DNA from: DAIDKA01 sp036521075
GTDB taxonomy: Bacteria; Pseudomonadota; Gammaproteobacteria; Steroidobacterales; Steroidobacteraceae
DNA length: 64,000 bases
Reading direction: 5' to 3'
NCBI GenBank assembly: GCA_036521075.1
Contig: DATDIL010000068.1
Span: 65,725-129,724 of the forward strand
Made by a program: the position numbers and the translations under genes
The notes under the pieces: generated by a model
Database searches by the model: none
Seen by the model: only the letters and a program-made list of their open reading frames with translations
What the model was told of the DNA's origin: nothing
Shown: positions 19,233-27,088 of the stretch, piece after piece
Layout of the letters: the number at the start of each line of letters is the position of its first letter
Numbering within the stretch: position 1 is the stretch's first letter

Positions 19233-19307
19233 GGACAGACTTTCGTTTTATCTCCATCGGTGGGAAGATCGCGACGCGGCAGGGCCAGATCACGAGGGTT
19301 TCGAGCC

Positions 19308-19811
19308 ATGCGAATAACCACGGTGCTGCGTGCAACTGGAATGGCAGTTTGTGGGCTGGCAGCGGTCGCCGCGCTGGCAGCGCCGCCCACAGCCCCCGTG
19401 GGGAGCGGTGGGTCGCCACAATGGGCGCCGCCGCACTTCATGACCTCACAGGGGACCTCCCCGTGGACACCATTGCAAGGGGCGACACCGCAGTGGACCA
19501 TGCCTGCAATATCGCTCTCCGGAGACGATGCGCTCGCCAGACTGCGGGTTTCGAACCCCCGTCACTACGCGATCGCGGTGCAGATCCTCGCTGCAGCGGA
19601 CGAGATCTGTGATGCGACCAAGGCCAGTCCCGTACCGGCGAAGTTCGACGCAGAAGATATCGACTGCGCCCAGGGGCTGTGGCTTACCAGCTATCCTCCC
19701 CGGCGCTATCTTCAGTTTCGGATCGAAGATACTGCCTACAGTGCACTGGTCGTAGTCCGCATCGCGGCTCCGAAGCTCGAGGGCGGCCCGTTGACCTCCC
19801 CAGCGCCATAG
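19308..19811 (+). CDS. secreted hypothetical protein
   Basis: The 167-residue product starts at ATG 19308 and has a signal peptide (VLRATGMAVCGLAAVAALA, cleavage before APPTAP). A Pro/Gln/Trp-rich linker follows (SPQWAPPHF, SPWTPLQG, TPQWTMP), then a compact C-terminal domain with RVSNPRHYAIAVQILAAADEIC and a disulfide-capable pair of cysteines (EICDAT and DIDCAQG). I do not recognise the family. It lies 75 bases after ddl and converges on the monooxygenase gene. The three tryptophan-proline repeats may be a flexible cell-wall or surface linker. Confidence 0.65.
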   Translation: MRITTVLRATGMAVCGLAAVAALAAPPTAPVGSGGSPQWAPPHFMTSQGTSPWTPLQGATPQWTMPAISLSGDDALARLRVSNPRHYAIAVQILAAADEICDATKASPVPAKFDAEDIDCAQGLWLTSYPPRRYLQFRIEDTAYSALVVVRIAAPKLEGGPLTSPAP

Positions 19812-19840
19812 ACGGTGCGACAACCCGGATCACATCGATT

Positions 19841-21361
19841 TCACAAGGCAAGATGCAGCCGGTGCTGCGTGAGATATCGTTCGATCCGGGCCGGGTCTTG
19901 CTCCTTCACCGCCAAGGCAACGTAGGCGTCCGGCCGGATCAGGTACATCGCGTCCCGGGCAAAGCCGGCCACTGCATGCGCAGGTTCCCACTCAAACGAA
20001 TGAACCACGACCCGGGAGGCGCACCATGCAGCCAGCCCGACACTGACGCTGCCATAAACGTGCAGTTGCCATTGTGGCGTCGCGAGCGTATCGAAGTTGT
20101 CGCTACGCGAGGTCTTCGCCCACGGCAGGCGGTCACCGCCGTGGATGCGGCCCGCCGATCCGCGGCTGATCTCACTTTCGCGATAGTCGATTACCAGCTG
20201 GGAGACCGCGCGGTAGAGAAAAGTCCGCACCGCGTCGAACTTGAAAAGTGCGGGCACGACGCTGGGTAAGATGCGCATGCGAATGAAGGCTGCCACGCGG
20301 CCTTCAGCCGTCGCCAGTGTGAAGCCGCGGTCCGTCGTGGCAACCAGCATGAGCGCGAACGGCCGCCGTTCAGCCTCATAGGTATCGAGCAGCGAATCGG
20401 AGGCAGGGTGCAACAGGACGCTGCGCAGCTTCCAGGCGAGATTGATGGCGTCCCCGATCCCGGTGTTCATTCCCTGGCCACCCGCCGGACTGTGGATATG
20501 GGCAGCATCGCCCAGCAGGAAGACGCGCCCGCGCCGGAACCGGTTGGCGACCCGATGATGTACGTGGTAGGTCGAGAACCAGTTGACCGTCCGAATCTGC
20601 ACCTTCATATGCTCGATGGCGCGGCCGCTTACGTCTTCGAAACGCAGCTTCTGCGGATGCGCAGCGCGGTCACCGCGGACGGTCCCGATCAGGCGCGCCC
20701 GCCCCTGACCCTTCAGCGGAAATACCGCCAGGAAATCGGCCTCGTCCAGATCGATGTGCAGTTCGCCATCAAGCGCCGGTCCGGCAGCGTCGACGTCGGC
20801 CACATAGAACAGCTGATCGTAGGTCCCGCCCGGGAATCCCGCGCCGATGCCCTGTCGGACGATCGACCGCGCACCATCGCAAGCGGCGAGATAGCTGGCC
20901 TGGCACGAGTCTTCCTGGCCATCGGGTCCGCGCAGTATTGCGCTGACCCCCTCTGGCGCTGAACTGAAGCGCAGCAACTCGGTGTTCCGTTCGACCGTGA
21001 CGCCGGCCGCGGCGAGCCGCTCGATGAGCAGGCGCTCGTGCTGATCCTGCGGAAAAACGAACGGTCCATAGGGTGATAGATTGGCGGCAATCGTTTCGAA
21101 CGAGACACGCGCGGCCCGCCTGCCGCGGGCCCACAGATTGATGCCCGGAACCTTGTGTCCTCGTCCCAGCACTGCGTCAGTCAGATCAAGCTGCCGATAC
21201 AGTTCAAGCGTGCGCGCCTGGACGGCAAGCGCGCGTGAGGTCGTACCCGGACCGGCTGTTCTGTCGATGATGCGCACGGCAACGCCAAATTTCGCAAGCC
21301 ATAGCGCCAGCACCAGCCCGGTCGGTCCGGCACCGATGATCAGCACGTCGCTGCGCTTCAT
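19841..21361 (-). CDS. FAD-dependent aromatic-ring monooxygenase (PHBH/PheA-TfdB type)
   Basis: The 506-residue flavoprotein has the Rossmann motif LIIGAGPTGLVLALWLAKFG, the middle DG motif YLAACDGARSIVRQGIG, and the GD motif VFLLGDAAHIHSPAGGQG with MNTGIGDAINLAWKL. This is the class A flavin monooxygenase layout, extended by a C-terminal thioredoxin-like domain (about residues 390-500) as in phenol hydroxylases. It would hydroxylate a phenolic ring using NAD(P)H and O2. Its start overlaps the end of the tannase-family gene (ATGA), so the substrate may be the phenolic acid that esterase releases. The substrate itself is inferred. Confidence 0.87.
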   Translation of the reverse strand: MKRSDVLIIGAGPTGLVLALWLAKFGVAVRIIDRTAGPGTTSRALAVQARTLELYRQLDLTDAVLGRGHKVPGINLWARGRRAARVSFETIAANLSPYGPFVFPQDQHERLLIERLAAAGVTVERNTELLRFSSAPEGVSAILRGPDGQEDSCQASYLAACDGARSIVRQGIGAGFPGGTYDQLFYVADVDAAGPALDGELHIDLDEADFLAVFPLKGQGRARLIGTVRGDRAAHPQKLRFEDVSGRAIEHMKVQIRTVNWFSTYHVHHRVANRFRRGRVFLLGDAAHIHSPAGGQGMNTGIGDAINLAWKLRSVLLHPASDSLLDTYEAERRPFALMLVATTDRGFTLATAEGRVAAFIRMRILPSVVPALFKFDAVRTFLYRAVSQLVIDYRESEISRGSAGRIHGGDRLPWAKTSRSDNFDTLATPQWQLHVYGSVSVGLAAWCASRVVVHSFEWEPAHAVAGFARDAMYLIRPDAYVALAVKEQDPARIERYLTQHRLHLAL

Positions 21362-22854
21362 TTCAACGGCGCGCGACAGGTGAAATTCTCGGCATCATCA
21401 ATGCTGCCGGTGCCGTTGTACCGCGCGACCTGCGGATAGGCGCATAGTGGTCGGGTACGATCTACTTTCCCGGAGGTCCGATGCGCCGCGACAATCCGCT
21501 GCGGCGCGTTGCCCTGCTCCACCCATTGCTCGAGGGCACCGAGGCTATCAAAGGTGTCCGGACCCTCCCCGCCCGCGCAATGCGCCATGCCGGGAGCCAT
21601 GAACAGTCTGATCCAGTTGCCGGCCTGCCTCGGGTCCGGACTCAATCGGCGCACCGACGCCAAGAATTCGATGGTTGATCCGGGGGCGACCTGCTGATCC
21701 GCCCAGCCGTGATACAGCAGCAGCTTGCCGCCGTGTTTCGCGAATGGGCCAAGGTGCGGATCCATTTCATCAAGGTCGCGATCGATGGCGTGTGCCTTCG
21801 CGGCATCCCGGTCCAGATCGAAGCTGTGCCAATCCCAGTTTGCGTCCTGATAGACCACATATCGAAACTCATCCACGAACAGGTCCGCGGGACCCGGGCC
21901 TGCCGCCAGGCGCCCCCAGCCCAACTCCGTGCCCGGCTCGAGCCGCGGGAACAGCACCTGCCCCGTTTTGCTGGTTGCCGGGCTGATCATCGTCCGGGCG
22001 GTTTGCACCTGCCGTGCGGTCAGACAAGCGGTTTCGTCCGGCGCCTTGCACTGCAGTTGCGAGAAGTCCACGTGGCAGTTGCGAGGCTCACTGATCAGCC
22101 CGTCCTTCAAGCCATCGTTTGCATCACACGCCGCCAGCACAGCGGCGTGGATCATGGGGTATTTGCCGGGCGGGATGTAGGCGGCGGGGTCACTCAAGGA
22201 CTGCACTGCCAGCCACAGTGCCCAAGCATTGCGCCGTATGTTGGCCGGATCCCCGGCGATGATCCCGTCGAACTCTTCCGGGTAGCGGTACGCCTGAATC
22301 AAACCTTCGCGGCCGCCGCCCGAACAGCCCTGCCAGTAGGAATGGCGGGAGGCACGACCGTACAGCGCCTTGATGAGTGCCTTGGCCGCGAGCGTGGCCT
22401 CATGCTGCGCGCGATAGGCAAAATCGATCAGTTTCTGCGGATGGCCCAATGCGAAGCTGCCGCTACGACCGCGATGGCCATCGTCGCTCGCCACCGTGGC
22501 ATACCCGCGACGCAGTCCCCGTGCGAGACCCTCAAAGTCGATGGCGCCGCCCCAACCGCCGCTGCCGATCGCGAGCAGCTTGCCGTTCCAGTTTGCAGGT
22601 AGCCAGATTTCCGCGCCGATGTCGGAGTCGGAACTCGGCTTCAGCGTGACGACCACGCGACAGAATTCAGGCAGTTGTTGCAGCGCGCTCGTGCTGTCAG
22701 GGGGCGAGAAGCTGCCCGCCGCAACCGACTGGGCTGCAAGTATCTCAACCTTGCGGGTACTCAGCGCAGCAAGACTGTGGCAGCCAGCCGCCCGAACGCT
22801 GGTCGACAGAATAGTCAGCGCCGCGCCGATCAACAGTGTGCCGCGGAGGTTCAT
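21358..22854 (-). CDS. tannase/feruloyl esterase-family secreted hydrolase
   Basis: The 498-residue product has a signal peptide (LLIGAALTILSTSVRAA, then GCHSLAAL) and the tannase/feruloyl-esterase fold. Landmarks are IWLPANWNGKLLAIGSGGWGG, the nucleophile block SYWQGCSGGGREGLIQAYRY with catalytic Ser in CSGGG, PEEFDGIIAGDPA, LLLYHGWADQQVAPG and GMAHCAGGEGPDTFD, which supplies the catalytic histidine. CS-D-HC spacing fits the disulfide-linked triad of the family. It would cleave gallate- or ferulate-type esters. The ATG at 22854 gives the cleanest signal peptide. It lies four bases after putA and overlaps the monooxygenase gene. Confidence 0.88.
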   Translation of the reverse strand: MNLRGTLLIGAALTILSTSVRAAGCHSLAALSTRKVEILAAQSVAAGSFSPPDSTSALQQLPEFCRVVVTLKPSSDSDIGAEIWLPANWNGKLLAIGSGGWGGAIDFEGLARGLRRGYATVASDDGHRGRSGSFALGHPQKLIDFAYRAQHEATLAAKALIKALYGRASRHSYWQGCSGGGREGLIQAYRYPEEFDGIIAGDPANIRRNAWALWLAVQSLSDPAAYIPPGKYPMIHAAVLAACDANDGLKDGLISEPRNCHVDFSQLQCKAPDETACLTARQVQTARTMISPATSKTGQVLFPRLEPGTELGWGRLAAGPGPADLFVDEFRYVVYQDANWDWHSFDLDRDAAKAHAIDRDLDEMDPHLGPFAKHGGKLLLYHGWADQQVAPGSTIEFLASVRRLSPDPRQAGNWIRLFMAPGMAHCAGGEGPDTFDSLGALEQWVEQGNAPQRIVAAHRTSGKVDRTRPLCAYPQVARYNGTGSIDDAENFTCRAPLK

Positions 22855-22858
22855 CGAT

Positions 22859-25800
22859 TCACAGTGCCAGCAGGCTCGCGTTACCACCAAGGGCTGCAGT
22901 ATTAACCGTCACCGTCTGTTCGTTCACAAATCTTTGCAGATAGTGGGGCCCGCCGGCCTTCGGTCCCGTCCCCGACAGGCCACTGCCGCCAAATGGCTGC
23001 ACGCCGACCACGGCGCCAATCATGTTGCGATTTACGTAAATATTTCCGACCGCGACGCGATCGGCAACGTATTGCGCCACGCTGTCGATACGCGTATGGA
23101 TGCCCAAGGTCAGTCCATAGCCCATGCGATTGATGCCATCGATGATCGCATCGAGGTCGCCGGCCCGGTACCGGACAATGTGCAGCACCGGACCGAATAC
23201 TTCGCGCTCCACTGCGGCAAGGCCTGCCACTTCCACCGCCAGCGGCGCGAAATACCGACCCGCGCCCGTCGTTACCGCAAGCCGCGCCCGATGCTGCCAG
23301 CGCGCATTGACAACGATCCGGGCCGCGTAGTCCTCCAAGCCCCTCAATGCTGCATCGTCAATCACCGGACCGACATCCGTCGTCAGCTGCGCGGGCGGCC
23401 CGATCGTCAGTTCGTCCATCTGCCCGGCCAGCAGCTCCAACACCCGCTGCGCAATCTCCTCCTGCAGCACCAGAATACGCAGCGCCGAGCAGCGTTGACC
23501 GGCACTGTTGAAGGCGGAGGTGACGCTGTCCAGCACCACTTGTTCCGGCAGCGCGGAGCTGTCGGTGAGCAGCACATTGATTCCGCCGGTTTCGGCAATC
23601 AGCGTTGCGAGGGGACCGTCCCGCATGGCCAGCTTGCGCTCGATGCGACGCGCCGTGTGGGTGGACCCGGTAAACACCACACCGCAAACGCGCGGATCGG
23701 CGGTCAGCGCCTCACCCACCGCCGGGCCTCCTGGCAGCAGCTGCAGTGCATCGGCGGGAATGCCCGCACGCCGCAGCAGATCGACGGCCAGCGCGGCAGT
23801 CAGCGGCGTCTGCTCGGCCGGTTTGGCCACCACGGCATTGCCCATGACGAGGGCCGCACTCACCTGCCCCGTGAAGATCGAGATCGGGAAGTTCCAAGGA
23901 CTGATGCACGCGAACACTCCACGAGCGCGCATGCGTAGCGTATTGCGCTCGCCGGTGGGACCGGGAAGCTGTACCGGTGTACCCAGGATGCGCGCCTGCG
24001 CGGCGTAGTAGCGCAGGAAGTCGATCGCTTCGCGCACCTCGGCGGCACTATCGGGTATGGTACGGCCGGCCTCCAGCACGCAGCGGGCGATCAGTTCGGC
24101 CCGATGCATTTCGAATAGATCGGCAGCACGCTCGAGCATGCCGGCGCGCTGCTCGCCGGTGCGGGAGTTCCAGCCCGGTTGAGCACACGCGGCGCGGGTC
24201 AGTGCTTGATTCAAACCCTGCAATGAGACCTGCTCGATCACGCCAATCTTCGGCACTGCGGCCCGGCACTCATCGAGCAGTGTCCGCAGTTCACCCCCAT
24301 CGGCGAAATTGACGCCCCGCGAATTGATTCGCGATGAACCGTACAGCTGCGAGGGCGGCGCAATGCGCGGCTCGGCCGCGGGTCGGGTTCGATCGGCCTC
24401 GGCAATCGGATCGGCAACGATCTGCTGCGCCGGCAGCCGGTCATCCACAATCCGGTTGACGAACGAGGCGTTGGCGCCATTCTCCAGCAAGCGGCGCACC
24501 AGGTAGGGCAGCAGATCTGCGTGCGGACCCACCGGTGCATACACTCGACAAGTGGGAGTGAGGCCGTTGCCCGCGCTGCGATCACCCATCAGCTGTTCGT
24601 AAAGCGCCTCGCCCATGCCATGCAGGCGCTGGAATTCAAACCGGTCGGGAGCCATGCCGGACATGAGCTGCCCCACATACGCCACGGTATGGGCGTTGTG
24701 GGTGGCAAATTGCGGATAGATCACATCGATGTGGCCGGCCAGCAGGCGTGCGCAAGCCAGATAGGACACATCGGTATTCATCTTGCGGGTGAAGACCGGG
24801 AAACCGGCGAGGCCGCGCTCCTGCGCGTGCTTGATTTCGCTGTCCCAGTAGGCGCCCTTCACCAATCGCACGCTGATCCGGCGTCGCAGCGCAGTGGCGC
24901 GTTCAATCAGCCACTGCAGCACCGCATAGGCACGCTTCTGGTACGCCTGGACGGCCAGGCCGAAGTCGCCATACCCGTGCGTGAGATCGCTTGCCAGGAC
25001 CCGGTCCACCAGCAGCAAGGACAGCTCGAGGCGCTCGGCCTCCTCGGCATCGACCGTGAACGCAATTCCGGCAGCACGTGCCTGCGCGACCAGATTCAGC
25101 AGTGCCGGTGCCAACTCCCGCAAGACCCGTTCGCGTTGCAGGAATTCATAGCGCGGGTGCAGTGCCGAGAGTTTGACGGAGATGCCGGGGCGCGCCGCTG
25201 CGGGATCACGCTGGCGCGCATGGCGCCCAAGCTCACTGATGGCGTCGCGATACTTTGCAAAATACCGCTGCGCATCGGCGGCGGTGATGGCCGCTTCGCC
25301 CAGCATGTCGAATGAGTACGCGTAGTGATGCCCACCGGCGCCGGTGGCACGCCGCAGCGCTTCGCCGATGTCACGTCCCATGACGAACTGATGCCCCAGC
25401 ACACGCATCGCCTGCCGTAGCGCGGCGCGCGCCACCGGTTCCCCCAGACGCGTGGCCAGGCGCCCGAACCAGTTGCGCGGCGAACCGATGTCACCGTGAT
25501 CCACTTCGACCAGCCTGCCGGTGAGCATCAGGCCCCAGGTCGAGGCGTTGACCAGCAGCGACTCACTGTCCCCCAGATGCCGCTCCCAATCCCCCGCGGC
25601 CAGCTTGTCGGCGATCAAGCGGTCCGCCGTCTCTGCATCGGGAATGCGCAGCAGCGCCTCGGCCAGGCACATCAGCACGACGCCCTCGGGGGATGCGAGC
25701 CGGTATTGGCGCAGCAGCACATCAAGTCCGCCACCGCGTGAGCGCGCCGCGCGCACCCCCAGAACCAGCTGCAATGCCTGGTCCTGCACAGCGTTGCCCG

Positions 25801-25951
25801 CGAGCTGCGGGAGTCTTGCCAGATCACACAGACGCCGCACGGCCGCATCCTCCGCAGCCAGGAATTGCGGATTTATGGCATCGCCCACCGCGGAGCTTAA
25901 GGCCTCCGTGGCGGCAAAAAAATCGGGCTCAACCGGCCGCGGCGCGTCCAT
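22859..25951 (-). CDS. putA: bifunctional proline dehydrogenase / glutamate semialdehyde dehydrogenase PutA
   Basis: The 1030-residue enzyme has a proline dehydrogenase barrel in the first half (YSFDMLGEAAITAADAQRY, GISVKLSALHPRYEF, RLVKGAYWDSEIK and the end-of-barrel NAHTVAYV). An aldehyde dehydrogenase half follows with CISPWNFPISIFTGQV, TGSTHTARRI and the catalytic cysteine in NSAGQRCSALRILVL. It oxidises proline to glutamate. No ribbon-helix-helix DNA-binding domain precedes the barrel, so it is the short, non-repressor type of PutA. Its first 23 bases overlap the end of the queuosine transporter gene. Confidence 0.95.
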   Translation of the reverse strand: MDAPRPVEPDFFAATEALSSAVGDAINPQFLAAEDAAVRRLCDLARLPQLAGNAVQDQALQLVLGVRAARSRGGGLDVLLRQYRLASPEGVVLMCLAEALLRIPDAETADRLIADKLAAGDWERHLGDSESLLVNASTWGLMLTGRLVEVDHGDIGSPRNWFGRLATRLGEPVARAALRQAMRVLGHQFVMGRDIGEALRRATGAGGHHYAYSFDMLGEAAITAADAQRYFAKYRDAISELGRHARQRDPAAARPGISVKLSALHPRYEFLQRERVLRELAPALLNLVAQARAAGIAFTVDAEEAERLELSLLLVDRVLASDLTHGYGDFGLAVQAYQKRAYAVLQWLIERATALRRRISVRLVKGAYWDSEIKHAQERGLAGFPVFTRKMNTDVSYLACARLLAGHIDVIYPQFATHNAHTVAYVGQLMSGMAPDRFEFQRLHGMGEALYEQLMGDRSAGNGLTPTCRVYAPVGPHADLLPYLVRRLLENGANASFVNRIVDDRLPAQQIVADPIAEADRTRPAAEPRIAPPSQLYGSSRINSRGVNFADGGELRTLLDECRAAVPKIGVIEQVSLQGLNQALTRAACAQPGWNSRTGEQRAGMLERAADLFEMHRAELIARCVLEAGRTIPDSAAEVREAIDFLRYYAAQARILGTPVQLPGPTGERNTLRMRARGVFACISPWNFPISIFTGQVSAALVMGNAVVAKPAEQTPLTAALAVDLLRRAGIPADALQLLPGGPAVGEALTADPRVCGVVFTGSTHTARRIERKLAMRDGPLATLIAETGGINVLLTDSSALPEQVVLDSVTSAFNSAGQRCSALRILVLQEEIAQRVLELLAGQMDELTIGPPAQLTTDVGPVIDDAALRGLEDYAARIVVNARWQHRARLAVTTGAGRYFAPLAVEVAGLAAVEREVFGPVLHIVRYRAGDLDAIIDGINRMGYGLTLGIHTRIDSVAQYVADRVAVGNIYVNRNMIGAVVGVQPFGGSGLSGTGPKAGGPHYLQRFVNEQTVTVNTAALGGNASLLAL

Positions 25952-26645
25952 CCGGCACGCGCAGGGAGAAGGGCGTGAAGTTCGTCTTGCGGTCGAAGTA
26001 ATCCTCCCCTTCGGCGCGCTTGAGGAAGTAGACCAGCTTGTAGGTCAGCGGTGTCGACAACACCTCCCAACTGGATTTGAGGACGTACTGTGTCGTCATC
26101 AGCCCCAGCAGCTCGCCACGGGGCATCGTCCCCGCAAAGGCGATGGTCATGAACAGCGCTGAGTCGACCAGTTCCCCGCAAAGAGTCGAACCGATGGTGC
26201 GCGTCCACAACCAGCGCCCGTTGGTGAGAATTTTCATTTTCGCCAGTACGAAGCTGTTGACGAAGGATCCGCACCAGAACGCGATAATGGACCCGGCGAT
26301 GATGCGCGGAGTGTTGCTGAACATGGTCTCCACGGCCGCCTGGTAATCGCGCCCCGAAGCGGAGGACGGCAGGTGCACGACCACCAACGACATCACCGTA
26401 GCGAACAGCAATGCCGCGAAACCACTCCACACCACGCGCCGATCGCGTGCGTACCCATAGACTTCGGTGAGCACGTCACCGAAGAAATAGGAAATCGGAA
26501 AAAAAACCACGCCGGCAACGAAAGTGACCGCTCCGAAAACCGGCACATGCACCGTCGCCTCCTTGCCGGGGCCGATCAGATTGGCGCACAGCAGGACGCA
26601 CACGTATGCCCCGAGAATAAGGTCGTAATACTTGAAATTCTTCAA
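25929..26645 (-). CDS. queuosine precursor transporter (YhhQ/VUT family)
   Basis: The 238-residue membrane protein has about six hydrophobic helices. Family blocks are LILGAYVCVLLCANLIGPG, FFPISYFFGDVLTEVYGYA with the acidic GDVLTEVYG signature, GSIIAFWCGSFVNSFVLAKM, WLWTRTIGSTLCGELVDSALFM and STPLTYKLVYFLKRAEG. YhhQ imports preQ0/preQ1 for queuosine tRNA modification. The C-terminal tail, including PDGRAAAG, runs into the putA start region. It lies downstream of hslR with a four-base overlap. Confidence 0.92.
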   Translation of the reverse strand: MKNFKYYDLILGAYVCVLLCANLIGPGKEATVHVPVFGAVTFVAGVVFFPISYFFGDVLTEVYGYARDRRVVWSGFAALLFATVMSLVVVHLPSSASGRDYQAAVETMFSNTPRIIAGSIIAFWCGSFVNSFVLAKMKILTNGRWLWTRTIGSTLCGELVDSALFMTIAFAGTMPRGELLGLMTTQYVLKSSWEVLSTPLTYKLVYFLKRAEGEDYFDRKTNFTPFSLRVPDGRAAAG

Positions 26646-27052
26646 TCGCGCCCCCGAATGCGCCGCAGCTCGCGACGTTCATGCTTGTCTGGCCGCGTGT
26701 CCGGGCGCGGTGCGAACGCCGTCGCCGTGCGCATGCGTTCGGCGAATTGCGCCCTTCGCGCCACGCTGGCGGCGGACTCACGGTAGCAGGCTGCGGCCTG
26801 CGGCGCTGGTCCACGGCGCAATGGCAGGCCCAGCACTTCACAGTTGAAAGGCACCGCGCCGCGGTTGAACGCGATCTGATCCCCGACCCGAATCACTCGC
26901 GAGGGTTTGACGCGCTCTGCATTCACGTGAACCTTGCCGCCACTGACGGCATCACTGGCCAGACTGCGCGACTTGAACAGGCGCACGAAGAACAGCCAGC
27001 GGTCGATCCGCATGGGTTCAGCGTCGGCTGTGCCGGATTCCGTGCGCACCAT
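26642..27052 (-). CDS. hslR: S4-domain RNA-binding protein HslR
   Basis: The 136-residue protein has an N-terminal S4 domain: MRIDRWLFFVRLFKSRSLAS, AVSGGKVHVNAERVKPSRVI and RVGDQIAF. A basic C-terminal tail rich in Arg follows (RPDKHERRELRRIRGRD). HslR/Hsp15 binds 50S subunits carrying nascent chains and helps rescue stalled ribosomes. The ATG at 27052 adds 13 acidic/polar residues before the S4 start; the ATG at 27013 is the alternative. It overlaps the transporter gene by four bases. Confidence 0.88.
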   Translation of the reverse strand: MVRTESGTADAEPMRIDRWLFFVRLFKSRSLASDAVSGGKVHVNAERVKPSRVIRVGDQIAFNRGAVPFNCEVLGLPLRRGPAPQAAACYRESAASVARRAQFAERMRTATAFAPRPDTRPDKHERRELRRIRGRD

Positions 27053-27088
27053 GGCGACAAGTATAGTCGCCTCAGCTTCCGGCTGGCG

